From Apostichopus japonicus (lineage: Eukaryota > Echinodermata > Holothuroidea > Aspidochirotida > Stichopodidae), in contig NC_092571.1 of the NCBI RefSeq assembly GCF_037975245.1, forward strand, positions 22,761,564-22,825,563: a stretch of DNA of 64,000 bases, in the 5' to 3' direction. Each line of letters begins with the position of its first letter. Positions within the stretch are counted from its first letter, which is position 1. Positions 1 through 13,445 of this stretch are shown piece after piece. Below the pieces are notes generated by a model. It had not been told where the DNA came from. It did not search any database and saw only the letters and a program-made list of their open reading frames with translations. The position numbers and the translations under genes were made by a program.

Positions 1-1176
1 GTTGAATTCAAACTGGTGGGTTGGGGGAACTGTATGCGGTTAATATTAAATGTTTAAATTGTCGGAAGACACTTTTCTCGTTATCTGCAAATGTCCTTAA
101 TTACTCGCAAATTAACGCTTTTGGCAGGGAAAAAACTTGGCTAATATCTTAGTTTGCTGTTTTGTGATTGATATATGTAAAAAACTCGATGGACTCGTTA
201 AAAAAGTGGGAAACGGGGACAAAACGCAAAATGCTGCTTTAAGAAGATTGATTGGGTATTGCTGCCTATGCTAAACGATTTTCCTCATCTCTTCAGCTCA
301 AAACCCAAAACGGTGGTCATGGTGGGTAAAATTGCAGTTGCCAGGATCATATATACATGACAATACAATAATTGTTTGCTTTAAGTCGTAAAACTCCATC
401 TCATGTAAAACTTGGAGTATATACAAACTCCAACTCATTTCAATATGCTTTTATTAGTCCTCATATCATCCGACATTACCTGATTTTCGCTTGAACATTT
501 CTATCTCATAGTACGTCAAAAGGGGAACGTGTTATCCAGCTACTTGCTCCAACGATGAACTGAACGTAATCTTTAACTCTAGTAAGTGTTATTTAAGTTA
601 ACTTAGCTAACAATACGTTAACATTAATTCCAGTAAGTGTTATGCAATATGGTGTTACGTTACGGTGTTCGTTAGCCGAGCTCCCGCTAACACTAACATA
701 ACTTTTAACTAAGTAGGTGTTATAATGTACCGTATCTATGATGGTGTTTTTACGTTATCAGAATAACTCGGGGATATTTGTAATTTTCCTTGGGACTTGC
801 TTTTAAATTTAACCGACGGACGAATCTTGCAGTTTTTTAAACATCTAATTTGTGGTTGCCAATAGTTGTGCGCAAATGGCTATTGGCGGCCTATAATTTA
901 GCAACATCTTTAAAGTTCTCTGAAGTGATGGGCTAAATGACTCCAAAATGCATGTTGCCACATATCTCGCAGTGATTCGCCATGTACCTTTAACAACGCC
1001 TTGTAATGAACATAAATACAAGCTACGGAGTATTGGGAGTTTCGGGGAGGGGGTGACTCAATTCATTCAAGTTCAATGATAACGCATTACAGTTTTAATT
1101 CAGCAAAAAAAAACATCATAAAAAAAACATCGGGGTTTTCCAACACCTTCTTGTCTTTCTCTCTTCGTTCCTACAG
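1..1176. other. Upstream intron of the NRF-6-like gene
   Basis: No coding exon was recognised here. It ends in a pyrimidine-rich tract and CAG acceptor at 1171-1176, so it is read as intron. The 12-mer AGTAAGTGTTAT occurs at 581-592 and 632-643, with a one-mismatch copy at 712-723. The Cys-rich N-terminal NRF domain expected upstream was searched for and not seen, so earlier exons should lie before the window. Confidence 0.5.
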
Positions 1177-4100
1177 TTTTTTCGGAGCTCGGTCTCGATG
1201 CCCTGTATGGAACGTATTTCACCTGTGTTAGAGATATACCATGGACCTGGGACGCAATATTTGTAGTGTAAGAGCTTAAATTGGAAGCTATACTTATACC
1301 TGCCTTAGAATTTTATAAAGGAAGGGTGTGGCCCTGGGGCTCGATAAAGCCAACATCCATGCAGGGGGCACAGTGGCGGAGCATACAGTCAGGGGCGGAT
1401 GCCCCCCCCCCCCTGACGGACTCAAATGGACTGCTGGCGCCCTTTTCAGCTTTTTATCAATTTTTACTTATTCGCGAATATTGACTTTTTTTATTGAGCT
1501 CTCATCTACCTATTGACATTTGTCACATTTTGTTGGTGTAATTTTCTGACAAAATGCTCTAACGGCGGTCTTTAATTTATCAGCTTTTTATTCTCCGTTT
1601 ATCTGCAAATTAGCAAGGCCTGGAAAGGGTCATTTCCAGCGATTTACAGTAGGGAGTATCTTTACTCAAAAAATTTCTGTACGCACAGCGCCAACCTGCG
1701 GTGGCGCTCCGCTTAGTGTCGAAAGCGCCCCTTCAGACCATTCTCGCCCCCCCCTGACCAATACCCCTAGCTCCTCCACTGAGGGTGCACACCCCCACCC
1801 TTCAAAAAACAACTTCAAATTGTGCGTATTCTGAAGCATATTTAGAGTATAAACTTGTGTCTTTAATTAGCTTTAAATACCAGATTGTGCTATTATGTAC
1901 CGTTGACATGGGCGTCAGCAGGTTTCAGAAAGTGGGGGGGACACTATACTATCTAAGCGGAGCGCCACCATTGGTTGGCGCGTAGCGTACCAGAAAATTT
2001 TGGGTACATAAGACCCCCTAGATCGCAGGAGACGGCCTTCCTGAGTCGTTTTTAGTTACATCAGAACCAGATCTGTGAGGAGAAATTTTGTCTCACAAAA
2101 CTAAATTCCGACAGAAAGTACTGGTAGAAAGATGCCGTTCTGACACCAAGGGAAACGAATTACACAGCGTCCATCTCAAACGAAATATTTTCGGTAGTTT
2201 GGTATCATATAATACCCTGCATACAGGCAGAATACTGTCTGTAGGGCCTAAAATATATGATATTACCTTCCTGGTGGGGTCTTCGACTTGTTTTCAAGTT
2301 GAAATGCGTCGTTTTCTCTGATTCACAGTGTAGGGCAAGGGGAATTCCATTTCTGGCGAGAAGGGGTGCTTCCACAAAACACTCTAAAACATCGTTCAAA
2401 CATCGCACAAACTTTTATCAGAGGTCTCGGACGAAGCGGGGAGGGTGAATATCGGAGGAAGGGGGATAAAGGGCCAAGCACTGTTCTAATTTCCAGTGCA
2501 ATTTATTGATAATGATTCTTAAGTTAGATTCTACTTGAATCAGCTCAGCAATTGTGATAGAAAATCGCGCATATGCATGTGATTTTTTTAATAACTGCTC
2601 TGAAAAGTGGGGGGGACAAATGATATGATATCCCCTCCACTTTTGAAAGTGGGGGGGACATGTCCCCCCCGTCCCCCACCTGTTGACGCCCATGACCGTT
2701 GAATGACGTTTGAGGTGGAAAAGTGGTTTGTATCCACACCTACCCCCTCCCTGCTGTCCTTCCATTACCCTATGCCTGTTCACTGTCTCTGCAGTGTTCT
2801 GTTTACTCTCGTTTCAATATAGTTACTATTCTGTTAATTACTCTATATACGAGATGCTCTGTTCACTCATTGCTTTGCAGACTATACCCATCTGGTAACT
2901 ATGGAAACATTAAAGTGACGTCAACATTTTGAAAACATTTTCTGCCATTTTCTGCCATTTACTGTTATTCATTATTTTAGCTTGAATTTGCTGATATGAT
3001 GAACTTTTCAATGCGAGCCTAATTAATCTTTTTTTTTTGTTGTAGCAAAATATTGATTTCACGAGTTTTATTTCAGTTAAATTTTTTAAATGTTGCTGCA
3101 ATTGTTTAGTTGATGACATTTGATCAATCATAATTTTGTAGTCATTGCAGCAAAATGTTTAACGATTAGATTAAAGGAAGTTATCATTTTGATGCAAATT
3201 GTTAACAAATTGACTGAACTTAAATAATCATATTTGTTGACTGCTAACTATCTTTACACAAGTTTATAGCAAGATCATAACAATTTTAAGGACGGGCACA
3301 ATACCCGTGTTCGGTAATCTGTGAAGTGTATACGTCCACATGGTGCTGGTACAAAATGACGGCACCACCCCTCCCCCCACCCCTAGTCCCATCCTGTCCC
3401 TGTTTGGCTACAGACCTGCTGAAGACATCTACACTTCGCTCCTTTTTTTCCTCATGCGTTCTGTTTCTGTTATGTTCACTTCGCTGCGTGTTGGCGTCAT
3501 ATCCTGTACTATACCCTTTACCGTTGTGTATTTATCTTCTATATTATGTTTGTTACATATTTGTTTTCTTATCCTTGCACAGTTGTTTACTCGGATTCTT
3601 TGCGATACTAATTTTGATCGGTACTATCTATGACGTAACTCACCGACCACCAAGAGCTCTGCCCACAGACAAACAAATTAATGAGAAAGAAGAAGTAGAA
3701 TATCAGAATGACAAGACCGAAGCCCTAGAGATGGAGGAGGAGGGTACGAGGGGCACATCTGACCATCACGATGGACCCATGAAACACCAATCACAACAAC
3801 AGTTGTACATGTCTCCGGAGGAAGAGGCCGACCTTGAAAAGGAACAAGGTCAAGCTGCAGCCGCCCTCGGTACGAACAGTAGACGTGACAAAGTTGGATT
3901 TAAAGGTATGATAAGATAGTTAAATAGAAATGAAATCATCTAATGTCGCCAGATTTATTTATATCATTTTAATCTATCCTGTAGCCACGCGTGTATCCAG
4001 GGAATATATACGTGGATGTGTAGGCACGTCCACCTCCTCTCTCAACCTCACACTTAAACAAGAAAAAAAATATCAAAAGTAGTTTTTAAAATTTAAACAT

Positions 4101-7100
4101 ACTCTTGCATTTACATATCATGTATAGATTAAAAATACCGTATATATGGCTCAGAATGCGTGCGCCATTTGATAAACTTTCAATAATTTTCCTTGAGGAG
4201 GACCCCAGTCCGCCTTCACGGGAATCCACTTCGACTGACCACAGGATCATGTCCTCCCCCCCCCCCCACTTAGAATAAAACAAATCCCAAGTCCGCCTCT
4301 GGTAACAATTAACCATGGGAGGGGGTGGGGGGGGGGTATGAATGAAACAAAACAAAATGTTTTCTTGTTTTAGTTTTATAAGCATGAACGAATAGAACAG
4401 GAAATTCACCCTCACCATCTATACCATCTCAGTGTATTGCGCTTTTCTCTTTTGCTCAATTTCAGATCGACTGGACGTACTTTTACGGTCCTGTTCCGTG
4501 GTGCACAACTGTGGCAAGATTTTAAGTGCCAAGACAAGTTCTTCCAGTTTATCAGCTCTGAACGGGATTAGAGTTTTAAGCATGTTTTGGGTCATCTGGG
4601 GTCATTCCAACCAATTCCTTTTAATCCAGAGGCTAGGTAAGAACGTAATCTAACACAATCCAGAAATTTACAAAGGGGAGAGAGGGGGAGGGGAAGGGGG
4701 AGGGGAGGTGACAAGGAACATAGAGCATGAGATTCCAATCGATAATATAACCTGACGTTCATTGTGGGAGCAATGTTGTCATGAAATAAGTGTCTTTGTC
4801 TAGGAACGTCTAGAACGTTAGGCCCCTTTTGAAATCTTCCCTTTTCCTGAATTTTATATTTAATAAATAAACGCATTATTCTTAAAACCACTAGTTGGGA
4901 CTGTGCCCCAGACGCCCTCTCGTCAGGCATGTCTGTCTAATCTGTAGCTCAGCTCAACCATTTGGTATACTGGACAGAGCCCCACCCCCCCCTCTACTAG
5001 ACCCCATCTCCCCCACCATGATCGTTTGGCACCTCTTATTCACACCTTGAACAAATGGTTTCTCATTTTATAGATAATTTGAAGTATGTGGTAGACGTTA
5101 TTGCGCCAAAATTCTGGTACAACTCAACACAGTCGGGAACGTATTCAGTGGATTCCTTTTTTGTGTTAAGGTAATTTGTTAACTCCTCGTTTAAAATTTA
5201 TAAAGGAATTGGTACCGGTGAGGTGGTGGGGTGAGGATGAGGAGTTCAATAGCTTTCAAGATTTCCGAAAAGGGGGAGGGGGGGCGGGGCTGAAAAGGGA
5301 GCTTCGTTAGACTAAAACTCTTGTCTTTTAAATGATATGGGAAGTTTCGAGTTAAGGACAACACTATATGATGTTCATACCATGGGTCCGTGGCAGCTCC
5401 CTGATTACACTGCTCATTTTAATAAGGTCCGTAGCCAGGGCGGACTTCTGTTCCCCCATCTCTGTCACCACCACGTGTACAATAACTTCACAAGTTACAG
5501 AGCAAAGGTACGATGCCCCACCTTAAATTGTTGGTGCGTCTCATAAAATTCTTTGTGCCCCTTAGTTCAAACGTCTCGTGAAAAAAACTTCCGAACCTGA
5601 AATTTGAAAATTTTGAAACGGCAGGGGTCACCCTCGTTAGTATGTAAAACTGTTATAGGCCTTAGTATAATATTTGCACTGATGTAATATGCCAGATTAA
5701 TGAAGTATATACCTCCAACACGTTCTTCCAATGTCTCGTGACGTCACTTGTTCTCCTTTTCATGATCTCAATGTGTCGTAATCGTCTCATAGATATATAT
5801 ATATATGTATATATATTATATTAGTTTTTGCATTATCTTTTGTCTTACTTTAACTTTTTTCTTTCATAAACAGCGCAAGGGAAAATCATGGATTATAAGC
5901 TCAGAAGAAGTTGTGACTTTAATTCCTCCTGTTCCGCATTCTAACCCCCTACCACACCTCACCCAACCCCCGCTAGAAATGTTCTGTGTTGGATTGAATG
6001 GTTAAATCAGAGACGTCCTATCCCATTTTAAAGGGGAGAGATAAGAAGAGGAGGAAGGGGGGGGGGGTGGCTGTCACAACACCTAAAAAACGGTTATGAA
6101 CGCTGTTCACAGCGGCACTGGCACTGAAGACGTTTTTGAATGATTATAGCCGGTTTTTATTACTTCATTCGTGTCCTTTTTTTTTCTGTATACAAACATA
6201 TATGTAGCGGTTCCGCTATGCTTAAATTAGTACAAGTCTCGATGAAATGATTCCATAGTTATATAGATCAAGTGTAAAATAAAGCTTTTAAGGAGAGGCC
6301 TTTCGTCTCATTTCTTTTCCATATATATGCTTTTACTCACAGCGGTCTTTTGGTGACGTATTTGACCTTGAAGGAACTTCGTGCTAGGAATGGGAGGTTA
6401 AATTGGTTCATGTATTATTTTCATCGTTTCTGGCGTCTTACTCCTACCTATATGATAGTACTGGGTATATGGACGTCTCTCGCAGTCCATATTGGTACGG
6501 GATCCGACATGGAGGAGTATTATGCTGCTGATTCAGCTTTCTGTACCGACTACTGGTGGACTAATTTACTCTACATCAATAACCTCGTACCCTACAATTG
6601 GGTATTGGGAGGGGTAAGTCTTACACACAATGACCCGTTTTGTGGATCCACCTCTTAGTAACCCTAGACCCTTAATATAGAGGTGTTGCAGTGACGTCAT
6701 ATTTTGGGACTTCGCTTGAATCATACTCAGTGACTGGAGGGAAAGAGGGCCTCTCTATATCGTTACGTTCAATGGGCTAATTTTCTTTATTTTGCTCGTT
6801 TTTCTTCATTTGCGAAAAAAAAATCAAATTATATATATTTTTTTTATTTTTTTTTTATTTTTTGTAGAAAACCATTATGGCAAGGTTTACTCAAAATATT
6901 CACCAGTCATTTAGAAATCATCGTTTGAATTTAGGGCTTCATAGTAAGTCAGTGTGAGAAGAAGCGATTTTTCACTCCAGCAAAATTGATCACGTGGTGT
7001 GAAAACCAGTGAATGACGTCATGTTCAAGACCTCTATACATCGTGAATATCATCATGTGAGGGTCTTAAGTTAAAAGGGATAGCCTACTCCAGAGATAGA

Positions 7101-10100
7101 TTTACATTTGACAGATGGAAACCGAACAACAGACACTTGGAACCCTGGTTCAATCCCCATCTACCGTTTTATACAACATAACATATAATATAAGTACTCT
7201 TGAAGAGATATAGCGTTTTGTACAGGCTTAATTTTGTACGGAGTTGTGTATGTGACATATAATACATGTTGGTTTAATCATCATTGGGTGTGCTACTGTA
7301 GAACAATTGTCGTTCTTGTAACATGAGATTCTAATATGAATTAGACATATTTCAAACGAGCAAAATGTGTCAGCTGCATACGCCCTTTCCATTATATTAA
7401 TTATTATATGTTTCTTTTTACTCTATGCTCTTACAGTGTATGGGGTGGTCCTGGTACCTTGCTAATGATATGCAGTTCTACGTCATCAGTCCATTGTTTA
7501 TACTCCTTTTGTTTCAGTAAGTAGCACTTGTATATTTCTGCAAGCATTCGGCATGTGAACTATATGATATATACATATATAAATATATCTCAAAAATTTA
7601 GCATTATTCACGTTACCAAAATTTATCAAAATTTTTTTTCAAGATTTTCTGACACTTTTAAGTTATCATAGATATTGAAAAGGGACAAATATATAAGCCC
7701 AATAACAGAATTTATTATGAAGGGGAAATCTTTTGTATAGGTACCACGTTAGCGATTATTAGTTGAAGTTTAGGCATGACTGACCCTTTTCCTTATTGAT
7801 TTGTATAATAGTTTAGTTATTTGAGGGCAATGTTTAGGATCGCTAAAGTACTTTTAAGATAACATATAGATTGATGAGTTACCATCAATCAAGGCGACAG
7901 CCGGTTGCGTCATCTGTTTGGAATTAGTGACTTATATTATCTAAGTGAAGCTGTCATCAAAGGAAGCTCTTGGTGGATCTATCGGTGTATATTTATATAA
8001 TAATAATAATTATTATTATTTTATTTATCTATGTTACATTTCTGGTTGTATCGCGCGTCTAGTTTACTTATAGAATTGTCTGATTGAACATACCATACGT
8101 TAAGTGTCAAAGGTTAAAGTTAAAATTCAGAACTCATGGTTAGTTTAACAACGTACTTGTAATTGATATACAGAACAAATACAAGAAAATACATATTTTT
8201 TGTTTATTTTCTATTCACAGTCGAAAGTCCAAAAATTTAGGTTTAACTACCATTGGATTTTTGTGCGCCGCTTCATGCATAATAACGGCAACGCTTACTG
8301 GTTACTACGGGTTACCGGTCGGCAAAACAATTCAGTAAGTCCATTGAGAAGCAAAGTCACATATACTGAGTTTTACATAGTATAGCTAATAGCTATATAA
8401 ATATATATATCAAAGTCTGTTCAAAATATCTCTTTCGAGATCCGGCTTTAGGAATCACAAATGCTTTCGAGTTGGATAGAATCATGTTTGATCTCTAGAG
8501 TAAGGCAAATATGTCACCAAAACAGAACTAGTATTGTTCGATACAGGTGGCAAACGCCTACAGTGGAATTACGACCTTCCTCACCGGTTTCGAACATCTG
8601 GACATACAATCAACGTCCATCGCTTAGTGGTTAGGGTGTCCGCATATAAAGCGGGAGGCCCGGGGTTCGAATCCCGGTGGGAGGCTGGAAGTTTATTCAC
8701 TGTTCTGGATTTTCCAACTCACTACAATTTCGATTATATATATATAGATAGGCTATATATATATATCCCTACGTCTGAAACAGCACCGCATTGGGGCAGG
8801 AATAATGAGCATTCTCCATTCTCCCCCCCCTCCCCGACTCACAAATGAAATGTTTGAAAAATATGACACATAGCTATATCGTTTGCCTATACTATCGGTA
8901 AGTAAATGAAAAACTGTGCAGAATAAATGGGCCTAGACAAGCATGGGCAAAAACTGGAATCAGTTACTTATATAATCAACCTTACATTTACTATAACAGA
9001 AGGAGCTGGCAAGGAGTTTACCATTTCCATGTTAGTACAACAAAGGAAAGAGCACAGACCTGATAATAATAGTTAAGAAATAAAAGAATAAGAATTACGT
9101 CTATTTTCTCTCAAGGTTTCACCGTTCTGGATACTTAGTACAGACAGTATTATGTTTCAAAACATACACTATTGTAAAACAAAAATATGGTTATAAATAA
9201 AGTACGGTCTAATCTCTATCCAACCTTAGCCACGATCCCGTCTCAGAAAGAAAAGAGTTGTTAAGTTTACTGGCCAGTTTCACTGCAGAACTGCAAATAT
9301 TACATAATGTATACACGTACTACATAACATTATTTGACTTTGAAACTGAACCCTTCACCTTGAATATTCCTTGTTATATTAATTTTTTTGCCAAGGTTTT
9401 ACTTGCGGGTGAGCTTTTTACGAATCATTGAAATTTACCTTTATGGTCTACCGACAAAACATCTACGTTGCAATATAGAATATATTTCTTCAAATTATCA
9501 ACTTTGTTGAAGTTATATTATTTATCCCAATATTCAACTAGACAACTAGTTTTATTTATCAGTTTTTATCATTTGCCTTCTTCTCCGCAGGCCGTACAAC
9601 AACCGTACTGAAGCTCTTGAGCCTTATGGAAGTAGTACCGATATCACATACGGAAAGCCCTGGTGTAGGATCCAGTCTTATCTGGTCGGAGCCTTCGTTG
9701 GATATGTACTTTATAAACATATGTACTTTCAGAAGATCAAGATGTATTGGGTAAGAAAGGGTAGATCAGAGGTGGGGACGGGAGGTTGGGGCCTAGAACC
9801 CCTCCCCCCCCCCATCTTCTGATTGTTCTCTTTCTCTCCCCCCCTTCTTTTATCTATTTTTTCGAGGTGATATAACACCTTTTTTGGTAGCAAAAGAACA
9901 TACTATTGTGTGGTAAGGGGCGGGGAGGAGGAAAGGACATGAGTCCAAATGGGGTACAATTTGAGTGTTAAGCATGGGCCTGTCTCCCCCCCCCCCTCTA
10001 TCTTCTGATTATTACCTCGCCCCTCCTATATTCTATTTATGTTTTCGTGGTAAAATAAAACCTTTTGGTAGTAAAAGAACATACTTTTGTGTGGTAAGGG

Positions 10101-10422
10101 GAAGGGGAGGGGAGGGGAGGGGAGGGGGGGGAAACATGAGTCCATCTGGGGTGCAATGTGAGTGTTAAGCATTGCTCATACAGTCTCATCTAGGTCTACC
10201 CGTTATTTCGTGTTACAGGTGACTAACGTTGTGGGATGGGTCCTGGCAATCGGTATTATGATTGCTATGATCTTTGGCTTACATGGTACATCACTAACTG
10301 ATCCATTACCACAGTGGTTTGCAGCGGTCTTTGCTGGAACGTCTCGTTTCTTATTTTCGATGGGTGTTGGCTGGGTGGCGTTCGCTTGTTCTATCGGTTA
10401 TGGAGGTAGGCGACAGACAAGT

Positions 10423-10477
<55 letters not shown>

Positions 10478-13353
10478 TGAAAATTGCTTCCAAAACCAGA
10501 AAACTGCAAAAAGAACTCCCCAAGAACGAGTTCGAAAGAAAGCTTGACTCCATCTCCAAAATTTGCTTGAACCTCTCACATACCCTAGCTTCAAGACAAT
10601 GTCACAAATTGAAGAGGGATAATGTCACGCAAAGAGTTAAGTCTTCTGGTGAAACCCAACTTGAAACCTCAAAAAGAACCAGGTCTCGCAGATTCCGTCG
10701 GAAAGAGATACAGACCGCATGCAACACCACCAAAAGTGCAGTTGTTACCATTGATTGCCAACTCTCGGCAGGAGAAACAAACCTACTCTCCAAAGGTCTA
10801 AATTTTTGCCCTAAACCACGGCAAGTAAACGCTCAGAAACTTTCTCTTGACCTAAATCTGTTCTATCGACGCTTACGTCTCCGTGAATTTTTTGCCGACG
10901 AAAATGGCAATAACACCACGCAAGAAACCAACGACTTGAATTCCAATTTTAAGCCAAAAAGCTCGTGGAATCCACCCAAGGCCCATTGTGCGCCTCTTGA
11001 ATCATTTATTTCGGCCATTGAAGAGGATGTCAAAACACACACCTCCGCCCCAGACTTCCGTGACAACCTCAACAAAACTGAGAGACAGGCCATTCATGAA
11101 CTGCGGAAGCGCGATGACATTGTCATCAAGCCAGCCGACAAGGGTTCTGCAATTGTCGCTATGGGCAAACAATTCTACAGAGAGGAAGCCAACAGACTAC
11201 TCGGCAACCCTCAACACTACAAACTCCTGGATTCTGATCCAACTCAAGAAATCACACAAAACGTGAAAAGAGTCATCCAAAAGATAGTCTCTAACGGTTC
11301 CATTGACCGCAAGTTAGGCCAAAACCTCCTGGAAAACGACCCAAAACCTGGTCGCTTTTATTTTCTGCCTAAAATTCACAAAGAAGGCAATCCCGGGAGG
11401 CCCATAATATCGGGTAATGGCACAGCGACTGAAAAAATTTCCAAATTCGTGGATCTCCTCATCCAACCTCTCGTTTCGGCCCTACCGTCCTATGTGCAGG
11501 ACACTACGGATTTCATCCGGAAAATTGGGGAAATAAAAAATCTTCCCTTATCTTCTCTGCTAGTTACCTTGGATGTGTCTTCGTTATACACAAATATCCC
11601 TAACGAAGAGGGCATTTCGGCCTGCACAAAAGCATTCAAACCGATACGTGGCAAAACCCCCACGAAGAAAGAATTGGCCGAATTAATGCAACTTATCTTG
11701 ACCAACAATAATCTGGTATTTGGCAACAAACACTACCTCCAAATTCATGGCACCGCAATGGGTACCAAAATGGCACCGTCTTTTGCCAACATCTTTATGG
11801 GAAACCTCGAGAAAGAATTTTTATCTCGACAAAACTTGAAACCACACACGTGGTTACGTTACATTGACGATATCTTTATGATATGGACCCATGGTGAGGC
11901 TAATCTAAAACTCTTCATTGATGACATAAACTCGTTTCATCACACTATCAAATTCACTGCTGATTTTTCTGGACATGGCGTTCACTTTCTGGACACCACC
12001 GTGACCCTACAAAATGGTTCACTCAAAACAGACTTGTTCAATAAACCTACGAACAAGCACAACTACCTCTTACCAAGCAGTTGCCATCCACGTCACTGTA
12101 CCAGAAATATTCCGTACAGTCAAGCGTTGCGCATTCGACGCATATGCTCCTCTGAAGTCGATTTTGATTCACGCACTAAAGAACTGTCACAACACCTCCT
12201 AAACAGACAGTATTTTCGGGGTACTATTGAAAATGCCATCAAAAAGGCTAAAAGCAAACCCCGTACCGAAACATTGACGTACAAAACTCGTCAAACCAGT
12301 TCCAAAAGGGTACCATTGGTTACTGAATTCCACCCTGGTCTCCCACCACTGGCTAATATCATTCAGAAGAATTTTCACCTACTTCAAGGCACCGAACGCC
12401 TGAAATCAGTATTCCCAGAATTACCTGTCATCGCTTTTAAAAGACCCAGCAACCTACGGGATATCTTAGTTCGGGCATCCTTTCGGGATGACACCCCATT
12501 AGGGGAAAGCAAAACAGAAACTACAGGATCATCGCCCTGTACACAAAATTGCAAAACGTGCTTACTTGTCGATTCGACCGGGGCCTTTCAGAGCAACCAA
12601 ACCAAACGTACGTTCCAAATTCGGCACAAAATTAACTGCCTATCCAAAAATGTCATTTACCTCATCTACTGCAATATTTGTAACTTACAATACATTGGAG
12701 AGTCAAAAAACACTCTTAGAATGAGAATGACACAACATAGATCGGCGATCAAAACAAAAAAGATCTACCAACCTGTTGCAAATCACTTCAATCTCCAAAA
12801 TCATTCAATTGAGAATTTGCGTGTTATTGCCATTGACCAGAACGATTCTTGGACAGATAAATCTAGGAAAGCGAAAGAAAATTTCTGGGAACTAAACCTA
12901 AAGACCACGGCACCATTCGGTTTAAACATCAGAAACGATTTGCCGTCCCAGATAAACCAAAACAATTCCTTTACAATTACGACGGAATCGGATTAAAATA
13001 ATCCGACGCGGATTAAAATAATCCGAATTTCTAAAACTTCTGCTCTATTCAGCAGAAATCAGTAAGTCGCTTTGCCTTTACAACCATGCCGACATCTTCT
13101 CTATAAAACAGTTTCAATTCCTGCTACTCCTTGTCACTTTCGGTGATCATGCACTGAAGAAGAGCTAGTTTTGCTCGAAAGCTCTGCAAAAACCAAACAT
13201 TGGCTGTTTTACTTCCAATCACTTACCTAATTCAATTATTGTATCTCACTCGAGATCCAGCCTTTCTCTAAATGCAGCATAGTTGTTTAACAGTTTTTCC
13301 GTTATTCCTATATATATTATTTGATATATATATATATATATATATATTGTTTG

Positions 13354-13391
<38 letters not shown>

Positions 13392-13398
13392 CTATCTA

Positions 13399-13445
<47 letters not shown>

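Noticed and set aside
3326-3582. ATG-started extension upstream of the 3583 exon
   Set aside because: It is low-complexity Pro/Ser/Leu sequence, while the exon has a good pyrimidine-rich acceptor and joins in phase to 1177-1267, giving the expected family motif.
8613-8690. Functional tRNA gene
   Set aside because: The acceptor stem pairs at only about 4 of 7 positions and the T stem has a mismatch.
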